Positions 18,098-25,790 of a stretch of 41,349 nt of DNA are shown one piece after another (positions within the stretch are counted from its first letter, which is position 1; each line of letters begins with the position of its first letter). A model generated the notes under the pieces. It did no database searches. It was given only the letters and a program-made list of their open reading frames with translations, and was not told where the DNA came from. The stretch spans positions 1-41,349 of the forward strand of contig JAKOVD010000117.1 in NCBI GenBank assembly GCA_029782215.1, written 5' to 3'. The position numbers were made by a program, and so were the translations under genes. Origin of the DNA: Chloroflexota bacterium (GTDB lineage: Bacteria > Chloroflexota > Anaerolineae > J102).

Positions 18098-18949
18098 ATG
18101 TTTCGAACGAACCAGAATGATCTGGCGCAACCAGCGCCGCAATCCTCTGTCTGGGGAATCAGGCTGCGCAAGCGCGCCCGACGCATCGGTTCACTGCCCA
18201 ATCGTAGGTTGCTCATCGAACTGGTGCGCGCCGACTTCCGCGCCAATGAGCACAACGCCATTCTGGGCGTGCTCTGGAGCCTGATCAGCCCACTCTTTCT
18301 TTTGGCGGTAATGTACGTGGTCTTCAAGGGTCGGTTCGGGCAAGGAATACAAGCCTATGGAGTTTACCTGCTGGTAGGTATCGTCATTGTGGGCTTTTTC
18401 ACGTTGGTCACGAAGCTGGTACTGCCGATCTTCGTCGCTTCCAAGACGACGTTTCTCAACTCGACGATGCCCAAGGAGACATTCATCGCCGCGATCGTCG
18501 TCATGCAGTTGTACAACCTGGGGATCGAACTCCTGTTCTGCGTAGTACTGAGCCTGACTCAAGGCGTTTTCAGCCCCTGGTTCCTTGTGTTCGTTTGGCC
18601 ACTGCTGCTGGCCTTGACAGCGTTCGCGACCGGAGTGGGGTTAGTGCTGGCCCTACTTTACAGCACAGTGCGTGACACCGAACACGTCTGGAATATGGCC
18701 ATGCGTCTGCTGCTCTTCGTGACGCCGGTGTTTTACCAACTGGATGCCTTGCCGACCTGGGCTGCACGCGCTGTCTACTGGCTCAATCCGCTGACCCCCT
18801 TTGTCATCGCCTTCCGGCAGGCACTTATGGGCGAAGGCGTATACAGTCCCTTTGTCTATGTGCATGCTGTGGTGCTGGGGGTGGTGTTCTTGGTGGCAGG
18901 CTATGCCCTTTTCATCAAGTACGAGTTCCGGGCGGTAGAGCGCGCATGA
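18098..18949 (+). CDS. ABC-2 type polysaccharide exporter permease (Wzm/TagG-like)
   Basis: 283 residues from ATG 18098 (AGGAT just upstream). Longer forms starting at 18026 (GTG) or 18059 (ATG) would add an N-terminus unlike the family. A cytoplasmic amphipathic N-terminus carries LLIELVRADFRANEHNAILG, close to the RDLKxRYxxSxLG element of Wzm/KpsM/TagG permeases. Six transmembrane helices follow, with PVFYQLDALP and YWLNPLTPFVIAFRQAL, typical of the late part of the family. With the ATPase encoded next (4-nt ATGA overlap) it should form the exporter of a lipid-linked glycan or glycoconjugate made by the island. Confidence 0.9.
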   Translation: MFRTNQNDLAQPAPQSSVWGIRLRKRARRIGSLPNRRLLIELVRADFRANEHNAILGVLWSLISPLFLLAVMYVVFKGRFGQGIQAYGVYLLVGIVIVGFFTLVTKLVLPIFVASKTTFLNSTMPKETFIAAIVVMQLYNLGIELLFCVVLSLTQGVFSPWFLVFVWPLLLALTAFATGVGLVLALLYSTVRDTEHVWNMAMRLLLFVTPVFYQLDALPTWAARAVYWLNPLTPFVIAFRQALMGEGVYSPFVYVHAVVLGVVFLVAGYALFIKYEFRAVERA

Positions 18950-19677
18950 GCGACTCCTGCGTGGTGGCAAGCGGCGTCACGAAGTCCTTTCGCGTCCTCA
19001 AGTACAACAAGACCACTTTGCAGGCGCTCAAACGTTGGTGGACAGGTGACAACATGCGGCGCCAGCATGCCGTACTCGCTGACATCTCCTTTCGCATTCG
19101 TATGGGGGAAAAGGTAGCCCTGGTGGGTCGCAACGGCTGCGGCAAGAGCACACTGCTTCGCATCATCGCCGGCATCTACGACGCGGACAAGGGCGACATC
19201 CAGGTGGCCGAGCCTCCCTGCGTTCTCCTGGACGCCAATGTGGGCATTGTGCCCATACTGTCGGTTGTCGACAATCTGTTCCTGTTTGGCGCCGTCCATG
19301 GGATCGATCGAGCGCTTCTGGAAGAACGACTCGATGCCGTCCTAAACCAGGCCGGCCTGTCGGAACTGCGGTTCGCGCCGTTTCGGGACCTCTCTAAGGG
19401 ACAGAGGCAGCGCTTCGCCCTGAGCATCTTTCTCCAGACTCCAAGCGCGTTTGTAATCTTTGATGAGGCGCTGACGAACCTGGACATCCAGTACCTGCGG
19501 GAGTGCGAAGCCTACTTCGCCGAGCTCAAGCGCAGCGACAAGACGGTGTTAATGACGTCACACGAGTCCGCCTTCCTGCGTCGCTATTGTGACCGCGCGC
19601 TGTGGCTGGATGCAGGGCAGGTCCGGCTGGATGGAGAGGCAAACGCCGTCATCGATGCTTACGAACGATCCTTCTGA
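18946..19677 (+). CDS. ABC exporter ATPase (Wzt/TagH-like, short form)
   Basis: 243 residues. Walker A GRNGCGKST (61-69), signature LSKGQ (149-153), Walker B FVIFDE (Asp173-Glu174) and switch His206 are all intact, so the protein should hydrolyse ATP. The N-terminal part (LQALKRWWTGDNMRRQHAVL before ADISF) has the insertion typical of polysaccharide exporters. It lacks the C-terminal carbohydrate-binding domain of long Wzt proteins, so export does not appear to depend on a Wzt-type cap recognition domain. Overlaps the permease gene by 4 nt. Confidence 0.92.
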   Translation: MSDSCVVASGVTKSFRVLKYNKTTLQALKRWWTGDNMRRQHAVLADISFRIRMGEKVALVGRNGCGKSTLLRIIAGIYDADKGDIQVAEPPCVLLDANVGIVPILSVVDNLFLFGAVHGIDRALLEERLDAVLNQAGLSELRFAPFRDLSKGQRQRFALSIFLQTPSAFVIFDEALTNLDIQYLRECEAYFAELKRSDKTVLMTSHESAFLRRYCDRALWLDAGQVRLDGEANAVIDAYERSF

Positions 19678-19688
19678 GGGCAGCCTGT

Positions 19689-20717
19689 ATGCGACCTCTT
19701 GGCATTTACACCGTCTGCAACGACACCATGGCGCAGCAACTCATCGCCCTGCTAAACAGCATCGAGGTCAACGCCGGAAACGACATGCCGGTTTATGTGC
19801 TGCCCTACGATGACCACATCACGCAGGTGCGCGAGGTCATCGCCGGGCGCGACCAGGTGACGCTTGTCGATGAACCTGAGACCATTGCCCATTGGGATGC
19901 CTTTGCCTTGGCTGCGTGGTCGGCCCATCCCTACGCCCTAACCGCCTGGCAGGCCAAATACGGGTGGGCCGGTGTCTATCGGCTGGGGATGCACCGGCGT
20001 TTTGCCGCCTTTGACGGCCCTTGCGAGCGCTTCCTCTACCTGGATGCCGACATGCTCGTGCTGGATACACTGGCGCCCGTCTTCGCTGCTCTCGACCTCT
20101 ACGACTTCGTGGTCTTTGATGACCAGTATAAGGCGCCCCAACACGTTTATCACCTCGAGTCGGCTCGCCTCGACGAAGTTTTCGGGGAAGCGCGCGTCCA
20201 TTCCGAGGTGTTCTGCGCCGGTTTCGTCGCTTCGAAGCGGGGCGTGATCGGGCAAGAGCAACAAGATCAAGTTGTCGCCCGTCTGCGAGAAGGGGAGGCC
20301 GGAGTGCTTTACCTGGGGGCGCCTGACCAATCGCTCCTCAACTACATGGTGATGAGACTGGAAGCGCCCACTGTTAACCTTCACCGCCTCCCCCCGGAGG
20401 GCGAGCGCATTCGTACGTGCGCCACTGTGCCCGATCTGGAAACGCGGGCGGCGGTACTATTCGACCACGGCAGGCGCCTGCCTTTCCTGCACTACATCGG
20501 CATTCCGGCCTGGGTCTTCAACAGGCTCTGCCAGGGTGAGAACATCCTGTTCCCTTACCGGGACCTCTGGATGCATTACCGGTATCTGAGCGAGCCAGGG
20601 GCGAAACCCCTCCTGCAGGGCAGGCCCAAACCGTTCCAACCTTCGCCCGGCCGACCAAGAAGGTTGGGGCAGCGCTGGCGGCAACGTTGGCGAACACTAT
20701 GGGAAGGGCAACCGTGA
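19689..20717 (+). CDS. GT-A-type glycosyltransferase-like protein, tandem paralogue 1
   Basis: 342 residues from ATG 19689, with GAGGG about 9 nt upstream. It opens with a short strand and helix LGIYTVCNDTMAQQLIALLN and has the metal/nucleotide-sugar motif FLYLDADM (Asp119-Ala-Asp121), as in GT8-like GT-A enzymes. I associate this fold and these phrases with proteins annotated as the 'Npun_R2821/Npun_R2823 family', known from cyanobacteria; that name is from memory. The C-terminal tail (about 310-342) is basic. The next gene encodes a related protein and begins inside this gene's stop codon. Likely adds a sugar in the cytoplasm; donor and acceptor unknown. Confidence 0.7.
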   Translation: MRPLGIYTVCNDTMAQQLIALLNSIEVNAGNDMPVYVLPYDDHITQVREVIAGRDQVTLVDEPETIAHWDAFALAAWSAHPYALTAWQAKYGWAGVYRLGMHRRFAAFDGPCERFLYLDADMLVLDTLAPVFAALDLYDFVVFDDQYKAPQHVYHLESARLDEVFGEARVHSEVFCAGFVASKRGVIGQEQQDQVVARLREGEAGVLYLGAPDQSLLNYMVMRLEAPTVNLHRLPPEGERIRTCATVPDLETRAAVLFDHGRRLPFLHYIGIPAWVFNRLCQGENILFPYRDLWMHYRYLSEPGAKPLLQGRPKPFQPSPGRPRRLGQRWRQRWRTLWEGQP

Positions 20718-21658
20718 CGTCAGGACTCTATTTCCTGGTCGATGACTCGGCCATCGACCAGAGCATCGCCCTGATCAACAGCATCCGCGCCTGGGATGCT
20801 GAGACGCCTATAGCCATGATTCCCTACCGTGAGCCCTACAAGCTGGCCGCCACGACGCTCACCCGACTGCCAGGCGTATCGCTGTATGACGATAAGCGCA
20901 GGCTGCACCGTCTGGATCGGAACGTGCGGCTGCTCTTCGGACAGGGCTTCTTCCCTCGCCCCGAGAATCTTCGCAAACAGATGTGCTGGTTTGGTCCCTT
21001 TGACGAATTCCTCTACTTGGACGCCGATATCGTCGTCTTCGAGCCGATCATCGCCATGACCGGCTATCTCACTGCTGCCGATTTTGTCTGCTACAGCGAC
21101 CAGCACCTGAGCGGCATCGAGCACGTCTTCAGACCCGGCATCCGCAAGGCCGGCTTGTTCACAGACGACGACCTGTCCGATGTATTCAACGCCGGGTTCT
21201 GGGGTGGACGCAGAGGTGTCATCGACGAAGACCAACTCTACGAGCATCTGGAGGAGTGCGCCCGCGACAAGGCGCATCTTGACCGATCTCACGGAGGCTC
21301 GGACCAGCCGGTATTCAACTATATGGTGCTCAGGCACATCCCCAGGCGTGTCAACGTCTTCAAACAGCAGATAGATGCCCCGAGAATGTGGGCGGGCAGT
21401 GCCGGCCTCGTGTGGCGAAACCAGTGCCTTTTCGACCCACAGGCGAAGCAGCCAGTCAAGTTCTTACACTGGGCCGGTATCCGCTTGGAACCAGGCGCGC
21501 CCTACTGGGAGGTTTGGGAATACTTTCGCCATCTGGATTCCAAAGTAGAGGTGGCGGTCGAAAGGGAACACCAGCATGCTCAAAACTCGCGGTTTCCACG
21601 CGCTAGCCGTTTCTGGCAGCGGCAGAGCGACCGCATCCTGAAGTGGCTCGACCGGTGA
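20714..21658 (+). CDS. GT-A-type glycosyltransferase-like protein, tandem paralogue 2
   Basis: 314 residues if started at GTG 20714, which overlaps the previous stop (GTGA) and has AAGGG 5 nt upstream. This start also lines up with the paralogue's N-terminus; ATG 20699 and TTG 20687 are alternatives. The DxD motif is FLYLDADIVVFE (Asp103-Ala-Asp105). GLYFLVDDSAIDQSIALINSI parallels the first 28 residues of its neighbour, and both proteins share a downstream FNAGFWGGRRGVI or FCAGFVASKRGVI segment, so they are likely paralogues. The basic C-terminus may contact the membrane. Confidence 0.7.
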   Translation: MTSGLYFLVDDSAIDQSIALINSIRAWDAETPIAMIPYREPYKLAATTLTRLPGVSLYDDKRRLHRLDRNVRLLFGQGFFPRPENLRKQMCWFGPFDEFLYLDADIVVFEPIIAMTGYLTAADFVCYSDQHLSGIEHVFRPGIRKAGLFTDDDLSDVFNAGFWGGRRGVIDEDQLYEHLEECARDKAHLDRSHGGSDQPVFNYMVLRHIPRRVNVFKQQIDAPRMWAGSAGLVWRNQCLFDPQAKQPVKFLHWAGIRLEPGAPYWEVWEYFRHLDSKVEVAVEREHQHAQNSRFPRASRFWQRQSDRILKWLDR

Positions 21659-22611
21659 TCGACTCCGCCCAGCCTGGCAGCGTTGTTAGCCCGCTCCCTC
21701 TGGTTTCTGTGGTGGTCTGCACGTATGACCGGCCGCTCGATCTGAGGCGCTGCCTCGACAGTCTCTGCCGACAGACCACTCAGTGTCACGAGGTCATCAT
21801 CGTCGACAACGGCGCCCGTCCGGCGCGGACCCAGGAGGTGGTGCAACAGGTTGGCGCCGTTCATTGGCGCTACCTGCGAGAGCCAGCGCCCGGCCTGTCA
21901 CGCGCCCGCAATCTCGGGTGGCAGGCGGCGGGCGGAGCCATCATCGCCTTCATCGACGATGATGCTGTGGCGGATTCCTGGTGGGTACAAGGCATCGCTG
22001 AGGTGTTTGCGACTGTCACTCCCGTGCCCGGCTCCGTGGGCGGGCGGGTCGAGCCCATCTGGGGCGCGCCCCGTCCTGGCTGGCTGGCCGACGATCTGGC
22101 CCGCGGCCTGAGCCTGGTGGACTGGTCACCTGAACCGCGGCTCTTGCAGGATTCGGAGTGGCTAGCAGGCTGTAACATGGCCGTGCCGAAAGCGCTTCTG
22201 TTGGCGTTTGGTGGCTTCAACGAGCGCCTTGGTCGTGCCGGCAACCGTTTGATCTCACAGGAGGAAACAGAGCTTCACACTCGATTGCGTCAGGCCGGCC
22301 ACCCACTGTACTACCATCCCGGCGTCGTCGTACGGCACCACATTCCCGCCAGCCGCCTGACTAAGCGGTGGTTTCTTCGCCGCGCCTATCACAATGGCGT
22401 TTCCGTCGCTCTTTCACGGCTCTGCCTCTCGCCTGCAAAGCCACAACAGCGCCTGCGCATGGCCGCGACCGCCCTCGGCCGCAAAGTGCTCACCCCCGGC
22501 GCGGTGACCGGTCTGTTAACCGCGACTGATGAAGCGGATGAGCTTCGCGGGCGCTGTGTCGTTCTGGGTTGGCTGGGCTATACTCTGGCCATGCTGGGCC
22601 TGGCGCGCTAG
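21655..22611 (+). CDS. Family 2 glycosyltransferase
   Basis: 318 residues from GTG 21655, which again overlaps the previous stop as GTGA; GTG 21643 is an alternative. Standard GT2 features: VSVVVCTYDRP near the start, LSRARNLGWQAAGG and AFIDDDA (Asp101-103) as the nucleotide-sugar/metal site, and an acceptor-side EETELHTRLRQAG segment (ED/EE-like). A cytoplasmic, inverting sugar transferase; sugar specificity cannot be read from the sequence. Confidence 0.88.
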   Translation: MIDSAQPGSVVSPLPLVSVVVCTYDRPLDLRRCLDSLCRQTTQCHEVIIVDNGARPARTQEVVQQVGAVHWRYLREPAPGLSRARNLGWQAAGGAIIAFIDDDAVADSWWVQGIAEVFATVTPVPGSVGGRVEPIWGAPRPGWLADDLARGLSLVDWSPEPRLLQDSEWLAGCNMAVPKALLLAFGGFNERLGRAGNRLISQEETELHTRLRQAGHPLYYHPGVVVRHHIPASRLTKRWFLRRAYHNGVSVALSRLCLSPAKPQQRLRMAATALGRKVLTPGAVTGLLTATDEADELRGRCVVLGWLGYTLAMLGLAR

Positions 22612-22644
22612 TTGGGATGGGTCCGCTCCTTTCCAAGAAGACCC

Positions 22645-23712
22645 ATGCGCATCCACATTCTTGCCGACAAGATCCCCTGGTTTGGCCAGCACACGGGATA
22701 TGAACAGCTACCTCGCCATCTGAACGCCGATCTGAGAGTAGTTCGCTCCCGTACCACACGCAACCAGATACGTCTGGGCCGCGCCTACAAGCGGGTCAAG
22801 GGGTGGCCGTGGCGTGAAGACGATGTATATGCCGCTGCCGAATTGCGCTTCTGGCTGGAGTCGCTGTGGGCACCGGCAGACGTGCGTCACATCCTCTACG
22901 GTGAAGGACACCACCACTATCTGGAGCACTGGAAGCAGGCGCCTGCCAATCTGGTCGCCACGCTTCACCATCCACCCGAACAATGGCCCCAGCAGCACCC
23001 GCTCTTTCTTTCCAATCTGCGCCGGCTGCGCTCGGCCATTGTGCTGTATCGCCGCGACATAGAGGTGTTTGAGCAGTACGTCGGTGCTGGCCGCGTCCAT
23101 GTCATTTTGCACGGCGTCGACACCGAATTCTTCTGCCCTGCCAACGAGCCTGTGACGTATCGCACACCACGGCTGCTTTTTGCTGGGCAAAACGGCCGCA
23201 ACACCGACATGCTTTTCCGCGTTATCACCGTCCTGGCTCAGCGCCATCCCGACCTGGTTTTCGACCTCCTGGTGCGGGACACAATCCGGCAGCGGTACCG
23301 GGGTCTCTCGCAACTCACCCATCATCCCGCCGTGCGCTGGCACGAGAGAATCTCGGATGACGCCCTGCGAGATCTCTACCGGCGCTCCTACCTGCTCCTC
23401 TTACCGCTTGACGTCTGTGGCGCCACGACCGCCATGGTGGAATCGCTGGCCTGCGGTCTGCCCGTCGTCACCACCGATGTCGGCGGCGTCCCTGACTACG
23501 GCGGCGGCAGTGTCTATCCGATCGTGGCAAACAATGATGACGAGGCCATGATCGAGCTGGTCGAACGCTATCTGGAGCAGCCTTCGTGGCGTGACGACAT
23601 CGCCCATCGCGCTCGAGCCTTTGCCGAGCAGCATCTGGCATGGCCTTTGGTGGCCGAGCAACATCTCGCTGTTTACCGGCACCTGCTTGCCGAAGAGGAT
23701 CCCCTCTCGTGA
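22645..23712 (+). CDS. Family 4 (GT-B) glycosyltransferase
   Basis: 355 residues from ATG 22645; an upstream TTG at 22612 would add an unlikely leader. The N-terminal half is divergent, with GYEQLPRHL replacing the usual glycine loop region. The C-terminal GT-B half has HGVDTEFF, LLFAGQNGRN, and TTAMVESLACGLPVVTTDVGG (key Glu near residue 267). Ends 6 nt from the convergent gene on the minus strand. Confidence 0.85.
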   Translation: MRIHILADKIPWFGQHTGYEQLPRHLNADLRVVRSRTTRNQIRLGRAYKRVKGWPWREDDVYAAAELRFWLESLWAPADVRHILYGEGHHHYLEHWKQAPANLVATLHHPPEQWPQQHPLFLSNLRRLRSAIVLYRRDIEVFEQYVGAGRVHVILHGVDTEFFCPANEPVTYRTPRLLFAGQNGRNTDMLFRVITVLAQRHPDLVFDLLVRDTIRQRYRGLSQLTHHPAVRWHERISDDALRDLYRRSYLLLLPLDVCGATTAMVESLACGLPVVTTDVGGVPDYGGGSVYPIVANNDDEAMIELVERYLEQPSWRDDIAHRARAFAEQHLAWPLVAEQHLAVYRHLLAEEDPLS

Positions 23713-23718
23713 AGGACG

Positions 23719-24681
23719 CTACCCGGACTTCGATCGGTTGAGCCTGCGCCTGGCTGTACGAGAGATCTCGCGGTAGAACGCCCAGACAGCAAGGTTCCAG
23801 AAGTAACCGTACTGCGGGAAACGCCTGGCCAGAAGGCCATCGGCGGCAAAATGACTGCGCGTTTCCTTCATCGTCTCCGGACGATGGACCCTGCGAATCT
23901 GCGAAAGGCCTCGCACCCAATGCCCAATTGTGCGATCGGGTTCGAAGTAGTAGGCTTGCAGGTACAACCCTAACAGCCGATCGAGACTCCACTCCGGGAT
24001 GAGCCTCAGGGGACCGGCTACGGAAAGGGCATCGACCAGATCGACGAGTGCAGGCCGCAGGCGCGCTGCTGACCAAACACGGTTGGTGAAATTCTCAGAA
24101 TGGACGCCACGCATGTCACGTCGCTGCCGCGGCGGCCACAAGAGCTGCCAAACATCGAAGCGGCGGTGCAGCGGCGCGATGGGGAGCTCCAGAAGGTAGC
24201 TTTCCGGCGACTGCGGATGGCTGCCGGTCAGAAACGCTGGCGCCGTGATCACCGGCGCCGCTGCCAGATCGGGAAATTCGTCCCAAGATCGTGTAATGCC
24301 GCCGGCATCATCGTGCATAAGGTTCTCCGTCATCAGCCGCAGTACCCAGCTTTCGGGAAAGCGCGTGAAGTAGACGCCGGTGGCCCTGATGATGTCGGGA
24401 TGCACGAAATCGTCGTCATCCAGAGCGAGTACATAGCGTCCCCTGGCGTTGAGCAGTCCAACCAACCGCTGCATCACCTCGCCCTGCAAGGGGCTGACGA
24501 CGCACTTGAACCTTGGCTCTGCCACTGTACGCGCCTGCACCTGGGGTGGAAACACCATCACGAACTCAACATCGCCACGTATCTCACCCAGGGCCCTAAA
24601 CCAGGTCTCGGAGAAACTGCCTCGCGTCGGTGTGACAATCGAGAGGAGAGGTTGGCCGATTGAAGGGTCGTGATTCGTCAT
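23719..24681 (-). CDS. GT2-like glycosyltransferase on the opposite strand
   Basis: 320 residues from ATG 24681; a TTG at 24732 would extend it by 17 residues without support. It begins LLSIVTPTRGSF and has YVLALDDDDFVHPD (Asp88-91), the GT-A nucleotide-sugar motif. The rest is unusual: long, rich in Arg/Trp, with no clear acceptor motif, ending in a basic RTARRRLNRSKSG tail. It runs against its neighbours and shares a 68-nt divergent gap with the next GT2 gene. Specificity unknown. Confidence 0.72.
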   Translation of the reverse strand: MTNHDPSIGQPLLSIVTPTRGSFSETWFRALGEIRGDVEFVMVFPPQVQARTVAEPRFKCVVSPLQGEVMQRLVGLLNARGRYVLALDDDDFVHPDIIRATGVYFTRFPESWVLRLMTENLMHDDAGGITRSWDEFPDLAAAPVITAPAFLTGSHPQSPESYLLELPIAPLHRRFDVWQLLWPPRQRRDMRGVHSENFTNRVWSAARLRPALVDLVDALSVAGPLRLIPEWSLDRLLGLYLQAYYFEPDRTIGHWVRGLSQIRRVHRPETMKETRSHFAADGLLARRFPQYGYFWNLAVWAFYREISRTARRRLNRSKSG

Positions 24682-24749
24682 GCCGGTAGGCCTGTGGCAC
24701 ACTTGTCTACTGTTCGACGAGACTTCGTGCAACTGGAAGGTGCATCAGC

Positions 24750-25754
24750 GTGAACGCACTCAGGGCCATGTCTGGTGACGAGATCGTTGCCGTCACCATC
24801 GCCACCAAGAACAGGCCGGGCTATCTGGCGGCCCTACTGGCCACGCTATCGCAACAGACATACCCCAACTGGGTGTTGGTTGTCAACGATCAGAGCGAAG
24901 CGCCGGTGGCAGATAACGCTGCGGTGCGGGACCTGCTGACTCTGATCGAAACACAGGGTCATGCTGTGTCAGTGTTTCGCACCCAAGATCCGACAACACG
25001 CTATCAGCAGGCCCTGGAAGCCGTACCTGCCGCCATCGAATTCATCCATCGTATCGATGACGATGTGGTGCTGGCTCCAACCTATCTGGATAAGCTGGCT
25101 CGGCCGTTTCTGTTCTTTCCGGAGAGGGCGCTGGCAGCGGTGGGCGGATGTCTGGCCGGCCCGGCTATGCAGCCCATGCCGCTGAATGTGGCTTTGCGCC
25201 AACCAGGCTGGTTCCCGACCATTGACCATCCCACCTGGCGCCTGCAAGGGCACTGTTACCATGAGCGCGAGATCATCGAAATGGAGAGCCTCTGGGGATG
25301 CGCTATGTGCTACCGTCGTTCCGCCGCCCTTGACGTGGGTGGTTGGACCGTGTCAGGACAATCCCAGCAGATTTTTCGCGAGGACAGTGACATGTCGGCA
25401 CGCTGGTTAGCTGCGGGTTATGAGTTGATGATGACGACGGAGGCGTTGGGCTGGCACCTTGTGGCGCCCGAAGGCGGGGCACGCGTCGTGACGAAAACGA
25501 CCACAGGGAACGTCTTTGGATCGCATCGCGAGGAATATGAAGCCGACGAGCGGCTGTTCCGGCAGAGACTGGCAGTCCTCTTAAGTGCAGGTTACAGGCG
25601 CCGGAAATTCCACCGCTACCTCATCTCCGATCTGGAGCAGGGCCGGGTGCAACCCCATCGTCTGCTGGCGCCACGCGACAGGCTGTATCATGCCCTCGCC
25701 CAGCGCACTCCAGCCACGCTACGCCGGCGTCTGCCGCGCTTGCTGCATCACTAG
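24750..25754 (+). CDS. Family 2 glycosyltransferase
   Basis: 334 residues from GTG 24750, with GGAAGG 9 nt upstream; ATG 24768 is a possible alternative. The N-terminus reads VAVTIATKNRPGYLAALLATL, and the DDD motif is HRIDDDVVLAP (Asp103-105). GWTVSGQSQQIFREDSDMSARWLAAGYEL is cut by a split in the middle but keeps the ED motif (FREDSDM) expected near the acceptor site of GT2 enzymes. Divergent from the GT2-like gene at 23719. Confidence 0.86.
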   Translation: MNALRAMSGDEIVAVTIATKNRPGYLAALLATLSQQTYPNWVLVVNDQSEAPVADNAAVRDLLTLIETQGHAVSVFRTQDPTTRYQQALEAVPAAIEFIHRIDDDVVLAPTYLDKLARPFLFFPERALAAVGGCLAGPAMQPMPLNVALRQPGWFPTIDHPTWRLQGHCYHEREIIEMESLWGCAMCYRRSAALDVGGWTVSGQSQQIFREDSDMSARWLAAGYELMMTTEALGWHLVAPEGGARVVTKTTTGNVFGSHREEYEADERLFRQRLAVLLSAGYRRRKFHRYLISDLEQGRVQPHRLLAPRDRLYHALAQRTPATLRRRLPRLLHH

Positions 25755-25790
25755 AGTCACATCCACGGGCCTGCTCATTGCCGATCCGAA

